Assembly (NCBI GenBank): GCA_013396995.1
Contig: VWZP01005850.1
Coordinates: forward strand, 1,323 to 65,322
Direction: 5' to 3'
Source of the DNA: Dicaeum eximium
Taxonomy: Eukaryota > Chordata > Aves > Passeriformes > Dicaeidae
DNA: 64,000 bases
Made by a program: the position numbers and the translations under genes. Below are positions 48,769 to 61,165 of this stretch, one piece after another (the stretch's first letter is position 1; each line of letters opens with the position of its first letter). The notes under the pieces were generated by a model. The model was not told the origin of the DNA and ran no database searches. It worked only from the letters and a program-made list of their open reading frames with translations.

Positions 48769-50711
48769 GAGTCTTTCCCTGAGGCTACAGGGGCTGTTAG
48801 GAGGGGCTGTGATGGAGATTTCTGTTGCCCATGGTCATTGCAACCACAGCTGTAAAGATTTGACTGTAGGGAATGAAACCAAAGATAACCAGCAAAAGAA
48901 CTGCAGGGTAACACAGGATGAGAGGCAAGATACTGGATATGGGATTTCTCCACTGGGAAGAATGTCAACAGCCCAAGAAACCCCTCGTGCACCAGCCTTG
49001 TCTTTGCCTGATAGCTGAGCAGATATTGCTGTTTCTGTGAGCAGGATGAGCAAACCCTGCTGTGCAGTGCAGAGGCAGATCCCACAGGATCACTGTGGGA
49101 ACTCCTGCCACAACGTGCCCCCTCCCTCTAAATCTGCTCAGCCCATTTGCAGCATGGAAATACCACCACAGAACAGAGCTGCCAGAACAGATCTGTGTCT
49201 CCCACCTTCAACCAGATGGCAAAATTAGTGAGGTTCACAGACAAAAGAGTGGATCTGTATCCCAAAGAACACGGTCAGCACAGTGGGACCAGAGGAATCC
49301 CTGTTAAGGGTTGGGGCTGGCAGGGCACTGGCACTGAGAGCAGCTGTACCTGTGTAGGCTCCAGCCCATTCCAGTGGGATTTGGCTTCCCTGCACCTTCC
49401 CCTCTGGAGGCAGATGCTGCTCCTGCACTGGAGACTTTCCAGAGAGCCTGAGTTACTTGAGTACCCTACATAATTCACTTGGGTTCCTCTGGGCTTCTTG
49501 CAAGTTCCCTGCTACTCAAGTTTAATAGCTGACACGGGCTTGGATTCCCAGCAGTAATGGTACACGTTCCCCCAGGTGGTTTTGGCTGCTGAGGCTCTTA
49601 TCCTTTCCCTTTTTGAAAGCACTTAATGGGCAAACGGGGAAAGAGGATCGGTGCTCAATATGGAAATTACCCTCCCTGTTAGTGAGTCATCAAGAACTCA
49701 AAAGAAATGATCAGGAATGCTGATAAATCCCTGTCCTAGCAGAGGGAGCAGGAGATGGAGCACTAGTTAATGGCTGCTACAGCCCATCCCTGGCATTGGG
49801 AAGCAAGTTCTTGGCCGCTGCTCAAGCAGCCATCTGTCATTTCAGCGGGGAAAAAGGCTGTGTACTCCTGACAGACTTCAGTCTGAGCGCTGCTCGTGCT
49901 GCTGAGATGCTTCTGCCACTTCTGCCAGCTCTCAATGACAGTGAGAAAGTCTGGCATCCAGCAGGGAGACACTTGTCAAAGTGAGGGCACTGCAAAACTG
50001 CTATTTTTGGTGTGATGGGATCCCACTTCTTATCTGCGAGTCCAAAGCCAGAGGATATTCCCGGAGTGGTTAAACGTTGCCTGTTTCATGGCATTACACA
50101 TAATTTTGAGGTGTAGTGGTTAGGAGCTGAAGTAAAACTGCAGAGCACATAAGGGTGCTCTGGAAGTGGTTCAGTCACAAGCTCCAAAAACACCACAGTG
50201 AGAAAGATGGCCACTCTCACTGGGGAATCTGGAGTCTGATTTAGGGGGCTGTAAGGCAACTAGAAAGGAAAAAGGTTTTAAATGTCTGATGCACAACAGA
50301 GAGAAGAAAGGGGAAGGTGGTGGCTTGTAAGTAATTAACTGGAGATTCAGGGAAAGAAGGTATAATAGAAGTTGAAATCTAAGTCATCAGCAAGAAATTG
50401 TAATACCTGGGGTGGAGAGCTGAAGATATTTTAAACCACAAGAAATATGTAGCAGTTCCATAGTCCATTCCTAGGAAGTGGGAACGCTGCCAGTAAAAGC
50501 ATGGAAGAGGCAATTTTCACTAGATATTTCTATCTCCCAGGTGAGGAAAGGCAAAATGATGTATCCTTTTCATATGAGAAGGCGATAGTTTCATCGCTCA
50601 CAGTGAGGAGTGTGTTAAACTTCAGGTACAGAAATTACACTTCTTCAGTCTGGCAGATGTAGATTAATTCACACCCTGTACTTGTAAGAGAGCTGACTAA
50701 AGACTGATGTT
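48769..50711. other. Unique non-coding DNA
   Basis: Locally G+C-richer with several chance open frames up to about 110 codons. No gene or interspersed repeat recognised. Confidence 0.45.
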
Positions 50712-50880
50712 ATGGGGGTTTTGCTTGAAGGGTTTTTGTGAGTGGGGGGGATGTTTTTGTTTCCTTGGGTTGGTTTGGTGGGGTTTTTTGGTGGTTTTTT
50801 TTTGTTTTGGTTTGGTTTTGGGTTTTTTTGGGTTTTTTTTTTTTTTTTTTTGTTTGGTAGGTTGCTTGGTTTTGTTTTTC
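50712..50880 (+). repeat. G/T-rich low-complexity tract
   Basis: Runs of T (up to about 22) alternate with G runs of three to seven, with very few A or C. There are more than four G-runs of at least three, so a G-quadruplex on the plus strand is possible. The opposite strand is A/C-rich and gives Lys/Pro/Thr/Gln-rich chance frames. Confidence 0.9.
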
Positions 50881-53800
50881 AAAACTCCTAGAACCCTGGG
50901 AGAGTTTCAAGGCATTAAAGGGGAGCTATTGTTAAGAATTTGAAGCAGGAATGGATTGATCTGTGTCAATAAAATTCAGGTAAATGAAAAATTGATATCT
51001 GACTCAGACAAAACAAAAGGAGGACAAATACAGTAATCTTGTAATAATTGGTTAAAAATATGGAAGTTCTTTAATAATTACTGCTTGGTACTGGCTTGTG
51101 AAAAATGCATCCTCTTACACTAGCTTTTTAATACTATTGTAAACTTACTTGATTGAATGAATAGTTCGTATAATCTACTTTTTCTTGATGCCTTGAAATA
51201 GCTGAGAAGCAACACAAGATGACCTTCATTCCTATTAAGCTTTATTTCTGGCTGATAGGTGATGAACTCTGAGAGCAACTAAGTCATTACCATGCTGGTG
51301 TGTGCTTGTAGAGAGGTCCTGCAATATTTTTTCAGTGACCTGAGAGACAACCTGGAGGTAATGAACAAAGTTTCTAGATGTCATGGCAGCTCAGAAGTTA
51401 TAAATAATTAAGAGACAAGATAAGATCACTGTTGCAGGTTTAAGAGATAAGAGACAAAATGTTAACTTCTTTGTCTAGGAACAAAGCAGCAACCAGTTGG
51501 AATGTGAACAGAGGTTTCCTGTTTGTTTCCCATTTCCCTCAGATTTAAGAGTTTAATATAATTGCTTAATATTTGAGACTCCCACTCCCAAGACAATGGT
51601 GTTTTTTCTCCTGTTCAAGTCCAAAGAGTTCCTTGTTTGGCAGGAGGCACAGCCTCCAGAGCCACCCCTCTGTGGGGCTGTGCAGGCAGGAGATGCTGTG
51701 ACAGCCCTCAGGACTTGCCCCAGGAAGAGCCAGATAAATCCACAACGTTGGGCTGATGTAGCAATGGGGGAGGAAGGACAGATGTGGGCCCTCTGCTGAG
51801 TGGGTCAGAGTCCCAGTGGTCCCCTGGGTGTGCTGGTGCCTCCCTTCTCTTTGGACACCACCCAGGGCAGTGCCACCTGCTGCTCACCACCCTGGCTCCT
51901 GCATCCACTTTTCCACCGGGGCAGCTGCCACGAGCTTTGGTCTGGCAGGGATGGCAGGATGGGGGACACAGCACTGAGACACTGCTGAAGGGACTGGAAA
52001 TTGTCCCTTTAAAGCTCTGGAAATGCAGGTTTTAAGTAAAAAGAGGAAAAGGAGCACGGTGTCCCTTTGTGAGTGGCTGGGTGAGGATCCAGTCTTGGTA
52101 ACAGACTCAATTTCATACAGTAAATGTAGAAGATGACCCCAAATTCAGTGGATTTAGGTGGACCTGTTAAAATGTTGTTAAGTTAAAAATTACTGGCATT
52201 TATTTAGCAGTAGTAATAGCTAATACCCAGAAAAAAAATCCCTTTAATAGTGTGCTTGGGCTCCTGACTGCTGGCAGATTGAAGACTGAAAGTACCTGTT
52301 GTGGTCCATGGAATGGAGCACTCCAGACAAGGCCTGAGCAAACCCCAAGGCCTGTGTCATGCAGGAGAACACCTCAGTGGTTGCAGCAGACCTTGCAGGC
52401 TGGTGGGAGTGGGAAGGGAGGAGTGAGGACAGGCAGATGCTGTAAATGAGCCCATCATCTCCATGAATCCCCTTCACCCACTTGAATTATGAGGGTAGGA
52501 TGCTTCTCACTGTGATGACACTCAAGCTTGGCTCCTCTTCATCAGCATGTCTGAGGAACTGTGTGCCTATTCACAGGCTCTCAGGGGATGCTAATCAAGT
52601 TGTCATCTCCTACCTAGCTGCACTTTTAAGGAGGCACCAAGGCAGACCTTCAACACTTCATTTCTCTTCATTTTTTTGGGAGTGATATTGGGCACTTTAA
52701 GTCACCAGTTAATGCACAACAGTAGATCTTGAAGACAGTTGTCTTCCCTACTCCAGTAAAATAGTGGAATGCCAACTCCCCATGGGAGCTAATAGAAAAC
52801 TAAATAAGGGATTAATCCTTTTCTTAATTTTCAGAAAATTAAATTAATAAAAACTGAATCAAATGTCTCCTGAGCAAGGACTTAGTCATTACTTATTGCC
52901 TGAAAAGCCAAAAGAATGAGGCAACACTCCCACTGGGATCAGTATCCTCAACCATTACCAATCTGCTTGTGTTTCTTGGCTCTGCAAGTCCTTAACAAGG
53001 TAAATATCAACTCCCCGTTGTTACCAGCTACCACCACCACTGTTGTGCAAATCAAGGTTAACTTCTTCAGTGCACATTTCAAAGCAGCACTGGATTTAGC
53101 TCTGCCCTGCCTTCCTCCATCCTCCATGTGGGCATGCTCTTAACAGGAAGGGTCTCTGGAAAACTCTTGAGCTTGGTGTTTGCTTATGGAAAGTTTATTT
53201 ACAGTCTGGGTGTTGTGGAGAGAGGAGAGCGATTCTACTGGTGTGGGAAAGTAAGGAGACAAATTTTCTTAGGATGACAGTCAGTAGAAATAAAGAATAT
53301 GGTAAGCAAAACAAGTACTGTGGAATCTCAAACTGCTTAGACACAGCTGTGTGCAGTGCAACTCCTGACACCTGCAGTGTGCTGGGCTGCCTGGATGTGT
53401 ACACAATAATCTAGCCCTTCCTTCCTCATGGCCAAGCTTTAATAAAAGTACTGCAGCAAAACCAGACCCTGCCCTGGCCACCCTCTCCTCACCCAAACTG
53501 CCCAGGCGGATTCAGTGGTCAGGGTCTGTCACACGATTTGTCACATTAGATTCTCTCAAATCAGATTTGTCAGATCAGTAGATTCATCACTCAGACACAC
53601 AGGCCCCACTTGTGCAAGTTCAGAGGGCTTGGGATTAAAGCTGCTTTTGCAGCAGTAGGGCAAGTCCCCTAGGAAAAGCTGAACATGCATGACTTCTCCA
53701 GCATTGGAGGAACCCAGAGAACTCCTCAGCAGCACAGACTTGAATGTGCTGATGCTCCATTTTAGGGCCTGCACCTGTAAATTGCATTACAAGGTGTTAT

Positions 53801-56800
53801 AATTTGATCCCAAGGTGAAATGATGATAAGGCATCATCAGAATAACTTTGAAGAGCCAACAAAGCTCATTGTGGCTCATTCTGTGCATCTCAGATCCTGC
53901 TGGGAGAGGCTGGTCCCTCCCTGCTGCAGGATGCTGTGCTGGGGTGGGGGACTGCTCTGTCTGACAGAGAGGAGCTCCCCAGCTGTGTCCTCAGTGTTTC
54001 ACAGCTCCCTCCCAGTCTGTATCTGTTAGACACCATGCAAAGAGACACCAGCTCAACTAGACCTACAAACGAGATTAAAGCTTTAGGTGCTGTCTGCCAG
54101 CTTACCATTAAATCCTAACACCTTGTCTGCTCTTCCTTTTAGTTTTTGTTTCATGATACTTGCTGGGCATTTCCTCTAGTAACTTCACATCATTCCCAGT
54201 GGGGCTTTTGGAGCACATCCTTCTGCCTCCTGAGTCTGGATGAAGCAGATTAGTTTCAGTGCAGGTTGCCATGTGGGACATGGAATGAGGGGAGCCTCCA
54301 AACATTCTGAATTACAGCATTGTTCCTTAACAGCATTATGTGGTGTAGGCAGCCACTAATCACTCCTGATTCCTAAATTATGAATCACTAATGAGAGTGC
54401 AGAAGAAACAGAATACAAATGAAAAGTGGAATTCATTATTAAAGCAATTTCGACTAAATCTCCAAAGATAAGAAAATAAAGTCTGATTTTCTAGATTACA
54501 AAATAATTAAGGACTGTAATTATTAACCTAAAATTACAAATTGGCACACATCATTTTCACAAAGAGCAAACACAGTGAAGGTTTGGCATTCCCCTTATGT
54601 TGTATTTTGAACACAAGAAAAAGCAATGCAGCCTTTTCAGAAATCAGTCAGTGAGCCAGAAGTTGATGACCTGAAGTAGCAATTTACTCCTTAAGCAGCC
54701 TCCATGATATATCCATGGGGATTCTTTTCCTGGAAGGAAATTGCTTGATATGCATAAAGGGAAGCTTCAGGAGGAAAGGAGGGGTAATAGCAGTGTGTGA
54801 GCCTGGGAGTAGGTCTGCAGTAAAAGCAGACTTGGCTGCTCTAATAAAGAGAACTGCAAGAGAGGAATAAAAGTGATGGGAAGAGATAAGGAAGAGCCTC
54901 TAACAGACCTGCAAGATAACAAGTGAGAGCAGAGCATGCAGGGTTTCTGCAGTTCATAAAGAGTCAAGGACAGTTGTCATGGGAGGGTTTTAATGACTCT
55001 ACTATTGACTAAGATTAAGAATTACAGAATGACTGGGGAAGGATGAATGTTTCTGGTGGTTATTTCATGACTGTTTTCTTGCTGCTTTTTCTTAGGCAAT
55101 CAATAAGATCAGATGCTGTAGTGGTTGGAAATGAACATTAAGTGACAAAAGATAGAGCCTTCATCTAGGAGAAAATGGTTATTATACCACTGGATTTGTT
55201 TGAGGTACTTAGGAGGAAATGTTCAAAGGCAGCAACACAGAAATATTGGATTTTTAAAAGGTAGATGGGAGGGAACGTAAAAAGGCTGGGATGAAAGTGA
55301 TTGAAAGAACTATTGTCAAAAAATTCCACTCAGGAGCAGTCAGATCTAGGGCCTCTGAAGAGGAATCCTATTATACAAGTCCTTCTACTGCAAATGGTGA
55401 CAAAGAAAGCCACCTTGGTGTGACATCCTACTCTTGGCTGAGCAGGAAAATCGTTTAATCAGGTGCCAGGCCAGCAGGGTAGAAATTAAGTGAAGAGGAT
55501 GAGGGAGGGTATTTCACCACAGACTACCATCAGGAATACTGAGAGTGGTCCTTGCCATTCTCATGGAATAGCAGTGATTTCAGCCTACCCAGTCCTCCTG
55601 AAAATACAGAAGCTCTGGAGGCACTACAAGGATCACTGATGCTCATTTGCTGCTCCCTGTGCCTCTACTCACTTTGAGGATTTCAGCTGCTATCACCTGC
55701 TCCCAAATCCCAACTGAGGGCAGATTTTGCAGCCTACAAGGCACAGTCTTGGACTTTATTACCTTTTCAGCAGATTCTTTCCCTTGCCTGCAGCCCCCTG
55801 GTTGCCTTTTCCAGCTGTCTCCCAGCACAGCCCTCTGGGACCAGCTGTTTTCTCCCTGCAAAGAGAGCAGAGAGAAAGAACAATTCCCTCAGTAAGTGCC
55901 ATCCCTAATGTGCTGTGCTACATCCTGCTCTGCTCTGCTGCACAGGGAGAGAGAAGGATGTAGCTGAACACTCCTCAATGAGCAAAAGAAATGAAGCAAA
56001 ATAGTTAATGTCCCTTTTATTAAAATAAGTGGTGGATAAAAAAGCAAAGTGGAAATCAAGGTTGCGGATTTGAATAAGTACAAAGCCCCTTTTTATGGAC
56101 GATTTCCATTTATAATAAGTTAATAAAGGAGAAGGAATGTCTAATATTTTTATAACATGACTAGCGTGTGTTCATAGACCATTATAAGATGAACAGAAAA
56201 AATGTTACATGGTTACCAGTTGAGGTTAAGAACGAGCTGTGTGACTCTCAACAATTGATCCTTTTTTTAACATCTGTTCCTCTTCTGAATCCTTTACAAA
56301 CCCTGTGCAGATTCTCCACATGAAATCAGACCAACTACTGTGTGAGGTACAGATGTGTCACTCCTGCTGTTTCTTGGATGCTGCCAGGTGGAGACAGACT
56401 GAGGATGGGGTGGGGTTTGCTTTGCAGTAGCAGTGTGGGGCTTTGGAGTCCTGGCAGGGGAAAGAGGGACAGAAAGAGCTCTATTGATTTGGTGAAAGAC
56501 TGTGTTTGTAGCAGACTGTCAGCACCTGAGAGGGCTGGCTGTGCTCACCTGGGCACAAGGCAGCCTCCCCAGCACTGCTGCTGCTGGCACTTTCCTGTCA
56601 GACAGAGAAAATAAGCAAAAAGGTTTATGGAGGTTAAACTCACTTTCTCGTTATCTCTCCTCCGAAGCCTGGCTCCCAAGGGAGGAGGAAGAAGGAAGGA
56701 GTTGGATTTTCTTCCTTTCCAGGATCAAAAGAACTTCATGCTGGTTTCTCTGACATGTCCCCTTTTGTCTTTCTCAGTGAGCTCTGTGTCAGGCCCCACG

Positions 56801-56863
56801 TTCTGTTCATGGCTGTCCTAATGTTTGAGAGAAGCCACAATCTGCTCCCCACCCCTGGGCTCT
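50881..56863. other. Unique non-coding DNA
   Basis: Alternating A+T-rich and moderately G+C-rich segments. No gene, CR1 or LTR recognised. Open frames up to about 90 codons lack domains. Confidence 0.45.
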
Positions 56864-57528
56864 GGCTGCACTGGGTTTTTTGGGTAGTCCCAGCAAGTGT
56901 GGGAAGCCAACCCCCTGGGCCCTTTGGAGGGGGTTCCCCTGCTCAGTTCTTTTCCAAGGATGAAGAACATGCAGGACTCTCTTTCTCTTGGTCTTCAGGG
57001 TTTTATTTGTTCTTATCCTAAGTTCAGCACCGTCTGCACACACCAGACTCAGCATGTGAGAAGCGAGGCACAAAATGGACCCCAAACACCCAAACCAAGG
57101 CCTTTTAAAGCTGTTTAACCCAATCACTTTCTAACACCTACTTTGTTTCTACTTTTCTACCAATAACTTCTACTGATCTATTCACGGAACTTCCACAGTA
57201 CTGCTTACTCTAACCAATAACTTTGTGCCACCAGTGCTACAGAAAATGGAGCTGAAGAGGGACAAGAAGGAAGAAGGGACAACACCCAAAATCCTCCATC
57301 TTGTCTGCTGTTCACTCTCATATTAATGTCCTAAAACCCTGAATTCTTCACCCTGTGATAAACTACCACTACTACTACTATCTAATTCACACCTGTGTGC
57401 TCCAACTCATCCCAAAGCCTTGGCAATTTTTTCCTGGGACAAAGTTTAAAAGCAGTGTTCTGCTGAGGGTCAGGGCTTCCTAAAACAGGCAGAGAGACAT
57501 TCCCTGTGCCCTGGATTCCAAAAGGCTG
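56864..57528 (-). mobile_element. Solo LTR, family 2, copy C (minus orientation, eroded ends)
   Basis: The body aligns with copy A from GGGTTTTTTGGG to ATTCCAAAA, about 56869-57523. Both termini have lost the TG...CA bases. GGCTG is present at 56864-56868 and again at 57524-57528, which fits the 5-bp target duplication of the family and fixes the edges. A run of ACT triplets lies in the same place as in the other copies. The minus-strand frame at 56807-57127 lies mainly in the LTR. Confidence 0.85.
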
Positions 57529-60513
57529 CTTCTAATCAAGGCCAGGTGTGTTGAGCTGCAGCTGCAGCCTGGCAGCACCTGAGGCTGTGCTGGGCCCTGT
57601 CTCAGGGGGGCTCAGGAGCTGCAGTTAAGCCCAGATCCCAGCCCAACTCCTTGTTTGTGGTCCCACCTGGCTGATTCTAGCCTTGTCCTGCTAAACTGAC
57701 TTCCTGGCTTGTTCCTGAGCCTGTGTCCTCCCTGCAGGCTGGGTGCTGAGGGGCCATTCCCTGTGATGAAGAGGATGCTGTCCTGTGCCTGCCTTGCTGT
57801 CCTCATCCTTGGCTCATCCCCCCTTGCTGAGTACACCACTCGTGATGATCCAGGTAGGAAAAATCTGTCTGAGATTTCCTTTTTTTCACCTCTGTGTTTT
57901 TGAGTGCTTTCTTTTGTTTGTGGTAAGATACTGGGAAATGGAGGGGGCTACCTCTGTGTCTTCTGGATTGCTTTTTGAGGTGCTTTTGTGGAATGGGATG
58001 GCGTCATGTTGTTTGTACCTTCAGTGATTCTCTTCCTCAAATGCTACTTGCTATTGCAGACTCTGCCTCTCTAGTTCTGAATATTTTTGGGGTTTTTTGC
58101 TGAAGAGAAAAACCTTTTGGACCAGTCTTGTAGAACAAACAGCCTTGTGCACACCAGCACAGTCCTACCATGTCTAAAGCAGTTGTCCCTTCTCACTTAA
58201 GCACCTCTGCCCTGTGCTCTCCAGGAGGAGACTCAGGAGTTTGTTTTGGACAGCAACTTAACAATAAAGCAGATTCTTCAGGAAAGAATTCTCTCCAAGT
58301 CAGTTTGTGATCACGATTTGAGCGTGATTGTAGGAAGGTGGCTAATCCTTGGCCTTGGAGAGTTGTGGGGTTTGGGTTTTTTGTTGGTGTGGTTGTTGTG
58401 TTGTGTTTCTTTACTATACAGCAGAACACTTGTTTGAACATGTAATATGAATCTGTATAAAATACTAACTTTTTATTTATGTAGCCCTTCCTTTGGGTGT
58501 CTCTTTGTTCATCATTCTTTATGTTCTGGAGAGCAAATTGAGTGGCTTTGTACAAATAACCCTCTTTTAATACCCATAATCTCATATGATAATTTCTTCT
58601 TGTCTCCAGATATTTTCTTGAGACCAATTCTAGGCATAATATGCCTAGACTTTATGATTTTAAAAATCATAATGGTAGATAAGTACATTTTCTGCATACT
58701 TAGGATAGTGGGTAATACTCATTTGAATGTACATTCTCCTACCCAGCAGTTCATAAAACCACATTTCTGATGAAGAACAGTATAAACAGGCAAGCAGTGA
58801 GAGATGTCTGAACAGAGATTTGTCTTATTTAACTAAGAGAGAGGAAGCTTCACCTGGATACTGCAACCTCGTGCACTCCTCAGAAAGGAGAGAGGAGACA
58901 AACTTTCCAGTGGCAGAAGCCAGTATGGCTTCATGGGAGTCAGCCCAGTACAGCTGGTGTTTTCCCCCTGTTTGGGCACAGAAAGGGACAAAGAGGTTTG
59001 AAAATTTTCTCTGTTTCATGGCAGTGTCATCACAGGATATGAGCTCCTGCCCCAGTGTGGGAAGTGAACTTGTGAACCAGCTTAGAAACAAAAATGTTTC
59101 CCAGAAGAATCTGGACAAAATTGCAAAGCATGATTTAATGCAAGAAGGAGGGCAGGCACTGAAAGGTCAGCCTGCAGACAGATGATATTTCACTCTCTGA
59201 GAGCTGTGCAGCTGTTTGCTGTTGCAGGAGGTGCTGAGGGCAGGACAAACCCCAGGAGCAGTGTGTCAATGGCAGTGTGTCACAGGGAGCTGTTGGCTCC
59301 TGGAGGTGCCCACCTGGCCCTCAGGATGCTGCAGGAATGCTTCCATGGGCTCATGGAGCCCAGCATGGAGCTCAGGGGGTTTGGAAGATCGCTCATGGAA
59401 GAATCTTATGCTTGGTAGGGTCTCTGTTCCACAGCTTTACACACAGCTTAATTGAGGTGTATTATCTTAGCAAAGAACAGGTGACTGTGTTTGGGTGAGG
59501 CAGCACAAGTAATTCTTTTTGCCATTATCAGTCTATCATAGCCTGCAAAATCTGGTGATTATCTTATTCATCAAAACAGATGACATCTTTCTCAGACAGA
59601 TTAATTAAGGGTAAAGGCATAAATTGCTGTGGTAAATCACTCTATCAAAAAAGTTGACTTTCCTGGAATTATATCTTAGAAAAATATATATGCTGCTCTG
59701 ACTTATGCAGCTTTTGCTGTTATCATAATTGAAAATGCAGAAGACATTAACACTTGAATGCCCTTAGGTGTTATTAAGCAAAGAGGGCACACATTATTCT
59801 AAATTCCCACGATTCCTGTAGTGCACAATTTTGGCCCTTCATTCTTTGGAACTCAAATAAATTGGAAAGTATGCTATAGATAACCAAAAAATATGCTTTG
59901 AATTTCTGCATTTTAGAAGGAAAAATAAAAGCCCCTGTCAGTGGTTGAAAATCTAATCCTTTTCATATGTTTTCACTAAGTAAGTAACTCTCTCAAAGTG
60001 TGTGATTTGAGGGAGGGAATCTCTGGAGGCTTCCCTTGAAATTTCTGGTTTGTTCCTTGTGTTTAGCACAATGTTTCTGCAAACTTCATAGTTTTCCTGC
60101 TGCCCCTGGTCTTACCAAACACAAGCAACACCTTAATGCAGGGGAAATTAGCATCTTTACATTTAAAGGTGGTTCCCTTTACACCTCTATTTGGTGTGGC
60201 TGTGGCAGGAGAACCAGGGAATGCCCCTGACCATGGGGCAAAGGAAGCTGGCTAAAGGTAAGAGTGACTTCATTTGTGAAATACAGAGAGCTCAGACTGG
60301 CATGAGGAATCCAGGCTTTGAGCTGCTGGTGTGGTCACCCTGCCTGCCTGGTAGAGACATCTGCATGTCACGTACTCTCATGTCACCAGTGGGAGCTGAG
60401 GGGCTCGTGGAGCTCTCTGTGGCCTGGGATGGGCTGTTGGGCTGTTTCCCTCCTCTCTACTGAAGTTCTTCCATTACATATTGTTTGGGCTTCAGGAAAG
60501 GCCAAGACAGCAA
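57529..60513. other. Unique DNA between family-2 copies C and D
   Basis: Apart from the weak exon candidate at 57.74-57.85 kb, nothing is recognised. The 121-codon plus frame at 58820-59185 and the 144-codon minus frame at 58193-58627 show no domain. Confidence 0.45.
57737..57853 (+). CDS. Weak candidate first coding exon with a signal peptide
   Basis: A pyrimidine-rich TGTCCTCCCTGCAG acceptor-like site ends at 57736 and a CAG/GTAGGA donor-like site follows 57853. An ATG at 57766 opens a frame that starts with Lys-Arg, continues with a hydrophobic Cys/Ala/Leu/Val/Ile core of about 14 residues and then a polar stretch rich in Thr, Arg and Asp up to the donor. This is the layout of a secretory signal peptide in a small first coding exon. 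I do not recognise the product and cannot find the following exons in this window. Chance similarity is a real possibility because splice-like sites are common. The ATG at 57766 was preferred over an upstream in-frame one at 57709, which precedes the acceptor. Confidence 0.2.
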
Positions 60514-61165
60514 CCACCTGTTGGAATCCAGGGCACACAGAATGTCTCTCTGCCTGTTTTGGGAAACTCTCACTCTCAGCAGAACTCTGCTTTTAACCTT
60601 CGTCCCTGGAAAAAATTGCCAACACTTTGGGATGAGTTGGAGAACACAGGTACTAGTATGTAATAGTAGTTTATCACAGGGTGAAGAATTTAGGGTTTTA
60701 GGATTTTAGTATGAGAGTGAACAGGAGACAAGATGGAGGATTTGGGGTGCTGTCCCTTCTTCCTTCTTGTCTCTCTTCAGCTCCATTTTCTGTAGGAATT
60801 GTGGCACAAAGTTGTTGGTTAGAGAAAGCAGCAGTGTGGAAGTTCCGTGAATAGATCAGTAGAAGTTATTGGTAGAAAAGTAGAAACAAAGTACATGTTA
60901 GAAAGTAATTGTGTTAAACAGCTTTAAAAGGCCTTGGTTTGGGTGTTTGGGGCCATTTTGTGCCTCACTTCTCACATGCTGAGTCTGGTGTGCAGACGGT
61001 GCTGAACTTAGGATAAGAGAAAAATAAACAACGGCCTGAAGACCAAGAAATTTAGAGTCCTGCATGTTCTTCATCCTTGGAAAAGAACTGAGCAGGGGAA
61101 CCCCCTCCAAAGGGCCCAGGGGGTTGGGCTCCCACTCTTGCTGGGACCAAAAAACCAATACCACC
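60514..61165 (+). mobile_element. Solo LTR, family 2, copy D (plus orientation)
   Basis: The LTR occupies 60519-61160 (642 bp), from TGTTGGAATCCAGGGCACAC to AAAAAACCAATA, a mutated family terminus. CCACC flanks it at 60514-60518 and 61161-61165. AATAAA lies at 61023-61028 after the same TTTAAAAGG motif as in copy B. It is inverted relative to copy C, with 5' ends facing about 3 kb apart. Confidence 0.92.

Noticed and set aside
56807..57127. Minus-strand 106-codon frame resembling the plus frame at 47301-47687
   Set aside because: Both lie mainly within family-2 LTRs, so the resemblance is LTR homology and not a gene family.
58820..59185. 121-codon plus frame with a mixed, protein-like composition
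   Set aside because: No domain recognised and no splice or promoter support. A minus frame is open over the same stretch.
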